A DNA stretch of 8,240 nt from the NCBI GenBank assembly GCA_000435535.1, contig FR884499.1, positions 3,251 to 11,490 on the forward strand, read 5' to 3'. Position numbers and translations under genes: made by a program. Position 1 is the first letter of the stretch, and every line of letters begins with the position of its first letter. Source of the DNA: Clostridium sp. CAG:575 (GTDB lineage Bacteria > Bacillota > Clostridia > TANB77 > CAG-508). The notes beneath the pieces were generated by a model, which had not been told where the DNA came from, did no database searches, and saw only the letters and a program-made list of their open reading frames with translations. Positions 1-6,620 of this stretch are shown piece after piece.

Positions 1-2
1 AT

Positions 3-47
3 ATAAAAAACTTAGATAAATATTTTATATCTATCTAAGTTTATATT
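3..47 (-). terminator. Intrinsic terminator of the two-component operon
   Basis: An 11-bp perfect inverted repeat, AAACTTAGATA at 8-18 and TATCTAAGTTT at 32-42, encloses a 13-base AT-rich loop. Read on the minus strand, the hairpin is followed directly by a run of six T (complement of 5-10), as in a Rho-independent terminator. It begins about six bases after the kinase stop codon (48-50), so it fits as the end of the leftward operon. The stem is AT-rich and therefore weak. On the plus strand a T-rich stretch also follows, so it could work both ways for a gene to the left. Confidence 0.75.
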
Positions 48-1397
48 TTAATAATATATTTCTAATTGTTGAGAAAAGTATTCATCAGTTTTTGTTGTTT
101 GTAAATTAATATTATTATTTTTCTTTAATATTTCTCTTACTTCCCATAATCCAAGACCAGTATGATTTTCTTTACCAGTAATACCTTTATTAAAAATATG
201 ATCAATATCAACATTTTTATCTAAATAAGTATTTTCTATTTGAATTATATTAACATTATTTTTACTATCATTTCTAAATGATATATTTAATACTTTTTTA
301 TCACATTCTGATGCAGCTTCAATTGCATTGTCTAATAATATTCCTAACATTCTAGTAAATTCATAAATTTTCATATGCAAATTATTTAAATCTAATAAAA
401 ATGTTATATTTACTTTTATATTCTTTTCTATTGCTTCATTATATTTAGCTGTAAGAAGATTATATATTCCAGGATTATTTATAATATCTGGATTTAAAAG
501 ATATAAATTATTTACTTTTTGACAATCTTCTTCAAGTTGAGAATAATATTTCTTTAAACCGGCCATATCATTTGTTTTTACATAACCACCAATTGTTGTA
601 ACAATATTATCAAAATCATGTTTAAAGCCTCTAACACTATCATGTAAAATATGTAATGTTTTATTATATTCTTCAGCACTTTCTAACTTTTGAGTAGTTG
701 TAACTAATTTCATAATTTTAGCCAAACTATAAAAGCTTAAACAAAAATATGATAACAAACATATAAAATTAAAGAATGTAAATTCTATAGGTAATATATC
801 AATATAATTTATAGTTAATATAGATTGTATGATTATATTTAGAAAACCAAATATAAAATTTAAAATTATAATAGCTTTACTTTTTATATCAAAATTATCT
901 AATATTTTGATAGTAATGTTTTTGTATTTTAAAATAAGAGTAAATAAAAATACAATTAAGTACATTAAAAGAGTAAAAGGAATCCTATAAATAGGAATAG
1001 AGTTTACTTCTTCATATGAAATGTTTAAAATTGTCAAATAAAAGTTTAATAATAAAGAACCTAATACATTAAATATAATACTTGGAAAAATTGTTACAAT
1101 TAAGGTTTTTAATTTACTTATATGAAAGACAAGATATATAATAATAAAATTAAAAACATAATTGAAAACAATATTGTATGGATTATTTAATACAAACATA
1201 TTTAAGATGGAAACTATTGATGCAGATAAAATATAAATATATTTTTGTCTTTTTATATATTCAATTTTAAAAATACTTGTAATAATAGAAAAAGTTAAAG
1301 GTATTTCTATAAAAAATGTAGCAAAAACTAAGAAAATATTTATAAGTGTCTCATTCGGAGTACTAATCGCATTCCATATCATATTAAAAAATTCCAT
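48..1397 (-). CDS. AgrC-like GHKL sensor histidine kinase
   Basis: This 449-residue protein is a membrane sensor kinase that would autophosphorylate on histidine and pass the phosphate to the adjacent LytTR regulator. Residues about 15-226 hold six or seven hydrophobic segments, as in the polytopic sensor domains of peptide-sensing AgrC/ComD-type kinases. A short linker leads to an H-box around residues 256-264 (RGFKHDFDN, with His260 as the predicted phosphoacceptor). The GHKL ATPase domain follows, with an N-box at about 351-362 (LGILLDNAIEAA, Asn357) and a glycine-rich GLGL box at 414-417. The start has an ideal ribosome-binding site, AAGGAGGT, at 1406-1413, which lies inside the upstream regulator gene. 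The two genes overlap by 14 bases, so translation is probably coupled. The kinase class is clear. The signal is unknown, because no agrB or agrD gene is visible here and the sensor domain sequence is not diagnostic. Confidence 0.92.
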   Translation of the reverse strand: MEFFNMIWNAISTPNETLINIFLVFATFFIEIPLTFSIITSIFKIEYIKRQKYIYILSASIVSILNMFVLNNPYNIVFNYVFNFIIIYLVFHISKLKTLIVTIFPSIIFNVLGSLLLNFYLTILNISYEEVNSIPIYRIPFTLLMYLIVFLFTLILKYKNITIKILDNFDIKSKAIIILNFIFGFLNIIIQSILTINYIDILPIEFTFFNFICLLSYFCLSFYSLAKIMKLVTTTQKLESAEEYNKTLHILHDSVRGFKHDFDNIVTTIGGYVKTNDMAGLKKYYSQLEEDCQKVNNLYLLNPDIINNPGIYNLLTAKYNEAIEKNIKVNITFLLDLNNLHMKIYEFTRMLGILLDNAIEAASECDKKVLNISFRNDSKNNVNIIQIENTYLDKNVDIDHIFNKGITGKENHTGLGLWEVREILKKNNNINLQTTKTDEYFSQQLEIYY

Positions 1398-2094
1398 TAT
1401 TTTTTACCTCCTTAAGTAAATCATTTTTATATTTAGGACCGATATCACAAAAAGAACCATCCTCAAAATAAAGTGTATTAGCTACAGGATCCAAATTTAC
1501 AATATTAGAAATATTAACAATAAAAGATTTATGAGCTCTTATAAAACCTTCAGGTAATGTATCTTGAATTTTATTAAAAGAACTATAAATTTCATAATCA
1601 CGACTTTTGGTATGAAATACTAACTTCATAGCATCACGTTTAATAAAATAAATTTGACTTGCATCTATAATTGTCTTCTTATTATCAATTTTTATATACT
1701 TTTTTGGTGAACCGTTTATATCTTCAAATAAGCGGACGATAGTTTCTTCTAGCCTATCAGAAGTGACCGGTTTTGCAATATAATCAAATGTTTTAAATTT
1801 ATAAGCTAACATAGCATATTCTAAATGAGCAGTTGTAAAAATTATATAAGTATTTTTATTTCTTTCTCTAACTATGGAAGCAATCTCCAATCCACTTTTT
1901 TTAGATTTTAAGTTAATATCTAAAATCAATACATCTGTTTTGTTATCATCAACATAATCCAATAATTCATTAACATCATTTGTGCTAAGACCAATCTTAG
2001 CTTCATATCCATATTTAATGAAAATATTCTCAAGTATTTTCGAAAATTTATCTAAAATATTTAAGTTATCATCACAAATTACGAAATTTAACAT
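1384..2094 (-). CDS. LytTR-family (AgrA-like) response regulator
   Basis: This 236-residue protein is a two-component response regulator that would bind DNA when phosphorylated. Residues 1-120 form a receiver domain: acidic pair Asp8-Asp9, phosphoacceptor Asp59 in LILDINL, the Thr87-Thr88 switch region and Lys108-Pro109. Residues about 134-232 form a LytTR DNA-binding domain, recognisable by the RAHKSFIVNISNI stretch and the preceding beta-rich segment. I chose the ATG at 2092-2094. An upstream in-frame ATG at 2113-2115 would place the strong ribosome-binding site (AGGAGGAGG, 2099-2107) inside the coding sequence, encoding Leu-Gly-Gly-Gly. The receiver fold also begins naturally at MLNFVICDDN. 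It is the first gene of the leftward operon and its end overlaps the kinase start. Targets are unknown; self-regulation or control of the divergent region is possible but not shown. Confidence 0.93.
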   Translation of the reverse strand: MLNFVICDDNLNILDKFSKILENIFIKYGYEAKIGLSTNDVNELLDYVDDNKTDVLILDINLKSKKSGLEIASIVRERNKNTYIIFTTAHLEYAMLAYKFKTFDYIAKPVTSDRLEETIVRLFEDINGSPKKYIKIDNKKTIIDASQIYFIKRDAMKLVFHTKSRDYEIYSSFNKIQDTLPEGFIRAHKSFIVNISNIVNLDPVANTLYFEDGSFCDIGPKYKNDLLKEVKNNGIF

Positions 2095-2096
2095 AT

Positions 2097-2107
2097 ATCC
2101 TCCTCCT
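2097..2107 (-). promoter_or_regulatory. Ribosome-binding site of the LytTR regulator
   Basis: On the minus strand AGGAGGAGGAT lies just before the ATG at 2092-2094. Its position rules out the in-frame ATG at 2113-2115 as the main start, because that codon lies upstream of the site. Confidence 0.8.
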
Positions 2108-2181
2108 AAAAACATAAAAATAACAAAAATAAAGTATCGACAAAAAAATATAAATTTCCTTTATTTTCCAAAAGTAATTAC

Positions 2182-2210
2182 AATATAATCTAAAAAATTT
2201 ATCATGTCAA
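2182..2210 (-). promoter_or_regulatory. Sigma-A type promoter for the two-component operon
   Basis: On the minus strand a perfect -35 box TTGACA (2205-2210) is followed, after 17 bases, by TATATT (2182-2187), a five-of-six match to the -10 consensus. Transcription would start near 2175 and give a leader of about 80 bases before the regulator start codon. The spacing and the perfect -35 box make this the best promoter in the window. In such AT-rich DNA the -10 box alone would mean little. Confidence 0.7.
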
Positions 2211-2310
2211 TAGAAAATTTACAAAATTATCCAATTGGTAAAAGGATTAATATTAATAATGTTTAAAGGTCATATAGTTGATATTAAAAGATGAAAAAAC
2301 ATCAAAAAAT

Positions 2311-2345
2311 AAAAATCTTAATTATTAATTAAGGGATTTTTTGTT
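2311..2345 (+). terminator. Possible hairpin terminator or attenuator in the divergent region
   Basis: A stem of CTTAATT (2317-2323) with AATTAAG (2327-2333) and a three-base loop extends, past a two-G bulge, into AAAAAT (2311-2316) paired with ATTTTT (2336-2341). T-runs flank it on both strands, so it could end transcripts in either direction. It lies between two divergent operons, where no known transcript needs an end. It may therefore terminate an unseen short RNA or act in the leader of the rightward operon. Nearly all pairs are A-T, so chance is a real alternative. Confidence 0.4.
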
Positions 2346-2470
2346 ATAGGTCCAAAAAACAAAGTAATAATATAAAAACAAATACATAAAATTAAAAAAA
2401 GAAAATATTACATTAAAATAAATTAAGTGTTAAATATAACATTAGTAAAAAAGAAAGGGATGAAAGTGTT

Positions 2471-3292
2471 ATGCGAGTAATTAATAATAAAACACAACAA
2501 ATAATATCAATAATATGTTTTATATTATTAATTTGTACAATAACAATAATTTCAAAAAATAGCAATAATAATAAAGAGACTTTAACAACTTCTAGTACTG
2601 TAAACAATCAAAAAATAGGATGGGGAATAAAAAGAAATGATAATCATGAGCAACCAGACTTAGGAAAAAAGAATAAAGAAATATTAGAAGAATTTAATGG
2701 AATTGCAATAGGAAACAAAGAAGATAAGTACATATATCTAACATTTGATGAAGGATATGAAGCTGGATATACAAGGCAAATTTTATCAACACTTAAAGAA
2801 AACAACGTAAAAGCAACATTTTTTATAACAGCACATTATTTAAACACACAACCAGAACTAGTAAAAGAAATGCTAGATTATGGACATATAGTGGGAAATC
2901 ATACAGTAAATCATAAAAGTATGCCAACACTGACAGAAGAGCAAATAAACTCAGAAGTAATGGATTTACACAAATCAATATATGAACAGTTTGGATATGA
3001 AATGAAATACATAAGACCACCAATGGGCGAATTTAGTGAAAAATCTTTAAATAAAATCAATTCATTGGGCTACAAAACTGTAATGTGGTCATTTGCATAC
3101 GAAGACTGGAATGAAAATAAACAACCTGATGAACAAGCAGCAAAAAAGAAAATAATAGATAATGTTCATAATGGAGAAATAATGTTGTTACATGGAAATT
3201 CAAAAACAAATACAAATATTCTGGGAGATGTAATAAAAGAAATAAAAAATATGGGATATGAATTTAAATCATTAGATGAATTCAAAAGATAA
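2471..3292 (+). CDS. pdaA: PdaA-like polysaccharide deacetylase (delta-lactam pathway)
   Basis: This 273-residue NodB-fold carbohydrate esterase probably removes the N-acetyl group from muramic acid, a step in making muramic delta-lactam in spore cortex peptidoglycan. One N-terminal hydrophobic segment (about 10-28) would anchor or export it. A PdaA-type linker follows (GWGIKRNDNHEQPDLG, 50-65). The catalytic domain carries YLTFDEGYEAGYT (89-101, Asp93 as predicted base), the metal-binding HTVNH motif (His144, His148), IRPPMGEFSE (181-190), the MWSFAYEDW segment (205-213) and MLLHGNSKTN (238-247, His241). The linker and the GYExGYT stretch resemble Bacillus PdaA more than general chitin deacetylases. 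The usual second Asp of TFDD is Glu94 here. It leads the rightward operon and is followed 27 bases later by yqfC, which supports a sporulation role. Its exact substrate is inferred from the family. Confidence 0.88.
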   Translation: MRVINNKTQQIISIICFILLICTITIISKNSNNNKETLTTSSTVNNQKIGWGIKRNDNHEQPDLGKKNKEILEEFNGIAIGNKEDKYIYLTFDEGYEAGYTRQILSTLKENNVKATFFITAHYLNTQPELVKEMLDYGHIVGNHTVNHKSMPTLTEEQINSEVMDLHKSIYEQFGYEMKYIRPPMGEFSEKSLNKINSLGYKTVMWSFAYEDWNENKQPDEQAAKKKIIDNVHNGEIMLLHGNSKTNTNILGDVIKEIKNMGYEFKSLDEFKR

Positions 3293-3319
3293 TAAATATG
3301 AGAGAAAGGGATAAAAATT

Positions 3320-3604
3320 ATGAGAAAAAAAAGAGGAAGTCTTTCAAGAATAGATAAATTTTTAGAAATGCCACAAGAAATATACTCAAATATACCAAAA
3401 ATAACAATAACTGGTTTTGAAGAAATGATAATAGAAAATTTCAAAGGAATTCTTGAATATGAAGATTTTTTTATTAGAATAAACACAAACATTGGAATAA
3501 TAAACATAAATGGATATGAATTGAAATTAGAAAATATGACAAATGATGATATAAAAGTTACAGGTAAAATAGAAAGTTTTGATTTAGAAAGAAACACAGA
3601 ATAA
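3320..3604 (+). CDS. yqfC: Sporulation protein YqfC
   Basis: This 94-residue protein matches the YabP/YqfC family in length and pattern. It has a basic N-terminus, then SRIDKFLEMPQEIYSNIPKITITGFEEMIIENFKGILEYE, then alternating hydrophobic beta-strand-like segments (FFIRINTNIGIININGYELKLENM), and ends soon after KVTGKIESFDLE. In Bacillus the family is made in the mother cell during sporulation, and its molecular role is not settled. The start has a GAAAGGGA ribosome-binding site (3304-3311) eight bases upstream. It lies between the PdaA-like gene and yqfD; the conserved yqfC-yqfD pairing adds strong support. Confidence 0.92.
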   Translation: MRKKRGSLSRIDKFLEMPQEIYSNIPKITITGFEEMIIENFKGILEYEDFFIRINTNIGIININGYELKLENMTNDDIKVTGKIESFDLERNTE

Positions 3605-3640
3605 GAAATATTAGGTGTTTTTTCTTAGGAAGGACAGAAA

Positions 3641-4831
3641 ATGTTATTTAAAGTAATATTAAATTATTTAATTGGATATGTTAGAATTTCAATAGAAGGA
3701 TATTATATAGAAAGATTTATTAATATATGTAGAAATCATAAAATTACAATTTGGAATCTAAAAAGAGATAAAAATGTAAAATTAGAATTGAATGTTGGAA
3801 TTCATGATGTAAAAGAAATATCAAAAATAGTGAAACAAACAAAATGTAAAATGAAAATCAACAAAAAGAAAGGACTTCCTTTTTTATTTAATAAGTATAG
3901 AAAAAGAAAATTATTTTTTGGATTTTTATTACTTATTATAATAATGTTAGGAATTACATCCAACTTTGTATGGAATATACAAATAGTAAAACAAGACGAA
4001 AATAATTTAGATTTAAATAGCATTTACCAAGATATTGCAGAAGCTGGTTTAACAGTAGGAGTAAAAAAATCTAAAATAAACACTAAAGAAATTATAAATA
4101 AAATAAGAACTAAAAGAAATGACATATCATGGATGGGAATAGAGATTAAAGGAACAAATGTAGTGGTCAAAGTAGTAAAAGCAACAGAAAAACCAGATAT
4201 TATAAATGAAGAAGATTATTGCAACATTGTTGCGGAAAAACCAGGAATTATAACGAAAATAAATGCACAAAATGGTACTATAGCAGTTAAAGTTGGAGAT
4301 ACAGTAAATAAGGGAACAACTCTTATAAATGGCTGGATGGAAGGAAAGTACACAGGAATTCGTTATGTTCATGCAAGAGGAGAAATTCAGGCAAAAGTAT
4401 GGTATGAAAAGAGTAAAAAGATATGTTACAATACTACGGAAAGAAGGAAAACAGATAATTTAGAAAACAAATATGCTATAAAAATAAATAATTTTGAAAT
4501 AAATTTGTCAAAAAAGCTTCCAAAATTTGAAATTTATGATACAATTACAGAAGAAAAAAAAATCAAGCTATTTTCTGATTTTTATTTACCAATTTCTATC
4601 GTAAAAACTACATATAATGAAATAATAGAAGAAGTAAAAAACTATAATATTGAAGAAGCAAAAAACTTAGGGATAGAAGAATTAGAGAAAGAATTAGAAC
4701 AAGAAATTACCGATAAAGAAAAAATTGTAAATAAAATAATAAATACATATGAACAAGAAGATGGTATAGATGTTCATGTTACATATGAGGTACTTGAAAA
4801 TATGGGCACAAATGAGAAAATTGTATTTTGA
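3641..4831 (+). CDS. yqfD: Sporulation protein YqfD
   Basis: This 396-residue membrane protein has the length and layout of the YqfD sporulation family. An N-terminal soluble part of about 90 residues (NYLIGYVRISIEGYYIERFIN near the start) ends in a basic stretch. A transmembrane helix follows at about 91-110, then a long extracytoplasmic or intermembrane part. Family-like stretches are ISWMGIEIKGT (162-172) and EKPGIITKINAQNGTIAVKVGDTVNKGTTLINGW (199-232). The C-terminus is acidic and helical (about 325-370), rich in glutamate and lysine. In Bacillus the gene is expressed in the mother cell with yqfC and is needed for normal sporulation; its biochemical function is unknown. A ribosome-binding site (AGGAAGGA) precedes the ATG. 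The next gene follows after a 24-base gap. Confidence 0.93.
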   Translation: MLFKVILNYLIGYVRISIEGYYIERFINICRNHKITIWNLKRDKNVKLELNVGIHDVKEISKIVKQTKCKMKINKKKGLPFLFNKYRKRKLFFGFLLLIIIMLGITSNFVWNIQIVKQDENNLDLNSIYQDIAEAGLTVGVKKSKINTKEIINKIRTKRNDISWMGIEIKGTNVVVKVVKATEKPDIINEEDYCNIVAEKPGIITKINAQNGTIAVKVGDTVNKGTTLINGWMEGKYTGIRYVHARGEIQAKVWYEKSKKICYNTTERRKTDNLENKYAIKINNFEINLSKKLPKFEIYDTITEEKKIKLFSDFYLPISIVKTTYNEIIEEVKNYNIEEAKNLGIEELEKELEQEITDKEKIVNKIINTYEQEDGIDVHVTYEVLENMGTNEKIVF

Positions 4832-4840
4832 TTAACAAAC

Positions 4841-4847
4841 GAAAGGA
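4841..4847 (+). promoter_or_regulatory. Ribosome-binding site deciding the start of the 405-residue gene
   Basis: GAAAGGA sits eight bases before the ATG at 4856-4858, the same motif and spacing seen for neighbouring genes. A second in-frame ATG at 4847-4849 overlaps this site and so is an unlikely start. Confidence 0.7.
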
Positions 4848-4855
4848 TGATTTTT

Positions 4856-6073
4856 ATGGAAGAGAGAAGTCTAAAGATAACAGGTACTAACACAACATTT
4901 TTTAATAAAATAACAAAAACTATAACAAAGATGTTAATTCCAACAAAAATAGGAATTAATGGAATGATAATTTCAATCAAAAGAAACAATTTGATAAAAG
5001 CATTTGAAAATTATAAAAAAAATACAGATAATAATGAAGAAATAGAAAAAAAATATGAGAATGCATATACAATTTATCTTGAGACACTAGATAAATACGT
5101 AATGGATTCAATATATAAAAAAGTTAAAAACAATACAGCATCAGAATTCGAAAAAGAAGCATTGTCAAAATACTATGAAATAACAAGTTTAAAAGAAAAA
5201 GAATACATGGATTATAAATACAGAAAACAAAAATACTTAATAGAACTTGACAAAGAAGGCTTAGAAGCAAGTACAAAAGAAAAAATTATAGAAAGATACA
5301 ACAAATTTTATATAGAAAAAATGGATGAATTATATAAAGCTATTTTAAAGAATTATTCAATAAAATTAGCAGATACAACAAATATTTATGATTCATCAAA
5401 AGAATGGCTTTATATTAAAATTCTATATACATTAGAAGAATATGTAGAAAACATATTGTCATTAAAAATGAAAATAGAAAGCAAAGAAAATTTTGAAGAT
5501 ATAATAGAAGATTATAATAAATTTGAAGCATATTCAGTTGGAAAGTTAGATACAAAAGATGTAATAGAAAAAAATATGATATTAATGGGAATGAGCAGAA
5601 AAATATTTACACACAGTATTCCATTAATTGTTGCAGAACAATGTTATAAAAAATTACTAAAAGATGCAAGAACATTAGTACAAGATACAAAAATGGCAGC
5701 CAAAAGAGAAAATGCATTTAATACTTTGATGAATTTAATAGAAGATTATAATATCAGGATTTTATCAACAAAAGTTTATTGGGAAAATATGAAACAAAGA
5801 GATACTTATAAAAAATTTTGGGACAAGTATAAAAAAATTAAAAAGCTAAAAGATACAGACTTTGTAGAATATGTAAGACAAAAAGAAGTATTATTTATAA
5901 AAGATGATATGAAAAAAATAAGAAACGAAAAAGTGGATTATACAAAATTGATAACATATTACAAAAGAAAATTAGTAGATTATGATGCAATGAGAATAAT
6001 AAAAAATACATGTAAATCTTATGGCACATATAAAGGAGTAATAAAAAATAAAGATAATAGGGTGAGTGCGTAA
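4856..6073 (+). CDS. Unrecognised helical protein between yqfD and ybeY
   Basis: I do not recognise this 405-residue protein. It has no clear signal peptide or transmembrane helix and looks like a soluble, almost entirely alpha-helical protein very rich in Lys, Glu, Tyr and Ile. The N-terminal ~45 residues are less charged, with few acidic residues (TFFNKITKTITKMLIPTKIG, then MIISIKRNNLIKAF). Residues about 45-170 are charged helical repeats of coiled-coil appearance. A more hydrophobic part follows at about 235-305 (MILMGMSRKIFTHSIPLIVAEQCYKKLL, then NAFNTLMNLIEDYNIRIL), and a very basic tail follows. Only two cysteines and no obvious nucleotide-binding or catalytic motif are visible. The gene lies in the same frame direction and style as its neighbours and has a good ribosome-binding site. 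Its stop overlaps the ybeY start by one base, so it is a real gene in the operon. Its position is often held by phoH in Firmicutes, but it shows no PhoH P-loop. A sporulation or RNA-related role would be a guess from context. Confidence 0.85.
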   Translation: MEERSLKITGTNTTFFNKITKTITKMLIPTKIGINGMIISIKRNNLIKAFENYKKNTDNNEEIEKKYENAYTIYLETLDKYVMDSIYKKVKNNTASEFEKEALSKYYEITSLKEKEYMDYKYRKQKYLIELDKEGLEASTKEKIIERYNKFYIEKMDELYKAILKNYSIKLADTTNIYDSSKEWLYIKILYTLEEYVENILSLKMKIESKENFEDIIEDYNKFEAYSVGKLDTKDVIEKNMILMGMSRKIFTHSIPLIVAEQCYKKLLKDARTLVQDTKMAAKRENAFNTLMNLIEDYNIRILSTKVYWENMKQRDTYKKFWDKYKKIKKLKDTDFVEYVRQKEVLFIKDDMKKIRNEKVDYTKLITYYKRKLVDYDAMRIIKNTCKSYGTYKGVIKNKDNRVSA

Positions 6074-6546
6074 TGTATGAAATTACATATTTAAAAATAG
6101 ATGAAAATACAGAATATGAAAAAACAGTAAAAAAAGTCTTAGAAAAATGTTTCGAAGAAGAAGGATTAATGGATTCTAAACTAATAATAACAGTTACATT
6201 TACAAATCCAGAAGAAATAAGAAAAATCAATAAAAAATATAGAAAAATAGATAAGGCAACAGATGTACTATCATTTCCTATGTTTGAAAAAGAAGAACTT
6301 GAACAAAAAATTGCAAGCAAAGACTTTTTATATGAAGATATGCTAGGAGATCTTATAATATCAATAGAAAAAGTAAAAGAACAAGCTATTGAATATGGAC
6401 ACAGTTTTGAAAGAGAATTAAGTTATATGCTAGTACATGGTTTTTATCATCTAATGGGATATGACCATATAGAAGAAGAAGACAAAAAGAAAATGAGACC
6501 AAAGGAAGAAAAAATATTGAATGAATTAAAGATTACAAGAGATTAA
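6073..6546 (+). CDS. ybeY: Endoribonuclease YbeY (rRNA maturation factor)
   Basis: This 157-residue protein is the metal-dependent single-strand endoribonuclease YbeY, which acts in 16S rRNA maturation and ribosome quality control in the cytoplasm. The zinc-binding signature HGFYHLMGYDH is intact at 122-132 (His122, His126, His132). The upstream family block NKKYRKIDKATDVLSFP (53-69) includes the conserved Arg57. The MLGDLIIS stretch (90-97) and the C-terminal MRPKEEKIL also fit. Its length is typical. The ATG shares one base with the preceding stop (TAATG), and the ribosome-binding site GGGTGA lies in the end of that gene, suggesting translational coupling to the unrecognised protein. Confidence 0.96.
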   Translation: MYEITYLKIDENTEYEKTVKKVLEKCFEEEGLMDSKLIITVTFTNPEEIRKINKKYRKIDKATDVLSFPMFEKEELEQKIASKDFLYEDMLGDLIISIEKVKEQAIEYGHSFERELSYMLVHGFYHLMGYDHIEEEDKKKMRPKEEKILNELKITRD

Positions 6547-6620
6547 AATATGAAACATTGTAAAGGTTTATAGGTAAATCCATAAAAAACCTAAATATAT
6601 TATATAAGGAATGTTTTATA

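Larger units (their letters stand above)
2095..2470. other. Divergent intergenic region
   Basis: This 376-base stretch separates the leftward two-component operon from the rightward pdaA-yqfCD operon. It contains the regulator's ribosome-binding site and promoter, an 8-bp palindrome CCAATTGG (2231-2238), a 12-bp palindrome ATTAATATTAAT (2246-2257), a repeated AAAGG 24 bases apart (2241-2245 and 2265-2269), and an A/T-flanked hairpin at 2311-2342. I found no credible protein-coding gene on either strand. The open frames here are short, lack a good ribosome-binding site, or overlap the regulator antisense. No convincing sigma-A promoter for the rightward operon was seen. Confidence 0.7.

Noticed and set aside
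1982..2188. A 68-codon plus-strand open frame overlapping the response regulator start and promoter
   Set aside because: It lies antisense to the well-supported regulator gene, has no good ribosome-binding site, and its composition reflects the reverse of the receiver-domain coding sequence.
2290..2303. Small GATG-AAAAAA-CATC hairpin upstream of the orphan terminator-like stem
   Set aside because: The stem is only four base pairs and would not be stable. It is expected by chance in such a sequence.
2291..2332. A 13-codon open frame (MKKHQKIKILIIN) in the divergent region, considered as a small signal-peptide gene
   Set aside because: There is no convincing ribosome-binding site and no cysteine or AgrD-like core with an acidic tail. 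It also overlaps the hairpin at 2311-2342.
5895..6320. A 141-codon minus-strand open frame spanning the 405-residue gene and ybeY
   Set aside because: It runs antisense across two genes with good ribosome-binding sites, one of them (ybeY) certain. Its Phe/Leu/Ser-rich translation is the usual shadow of A-rich coding DNA.
6558..6592. Imperfect hairpin (6564-6592) and a weak TTGTAA/CATAAA promoter pair between ybeY and the DUF3048 gene
   Set aside because: The stem needs bulges on both sides and has no T-run after it. The promoter boxes match the consensus poorly, so chance is likely in this AT-rich DNA.
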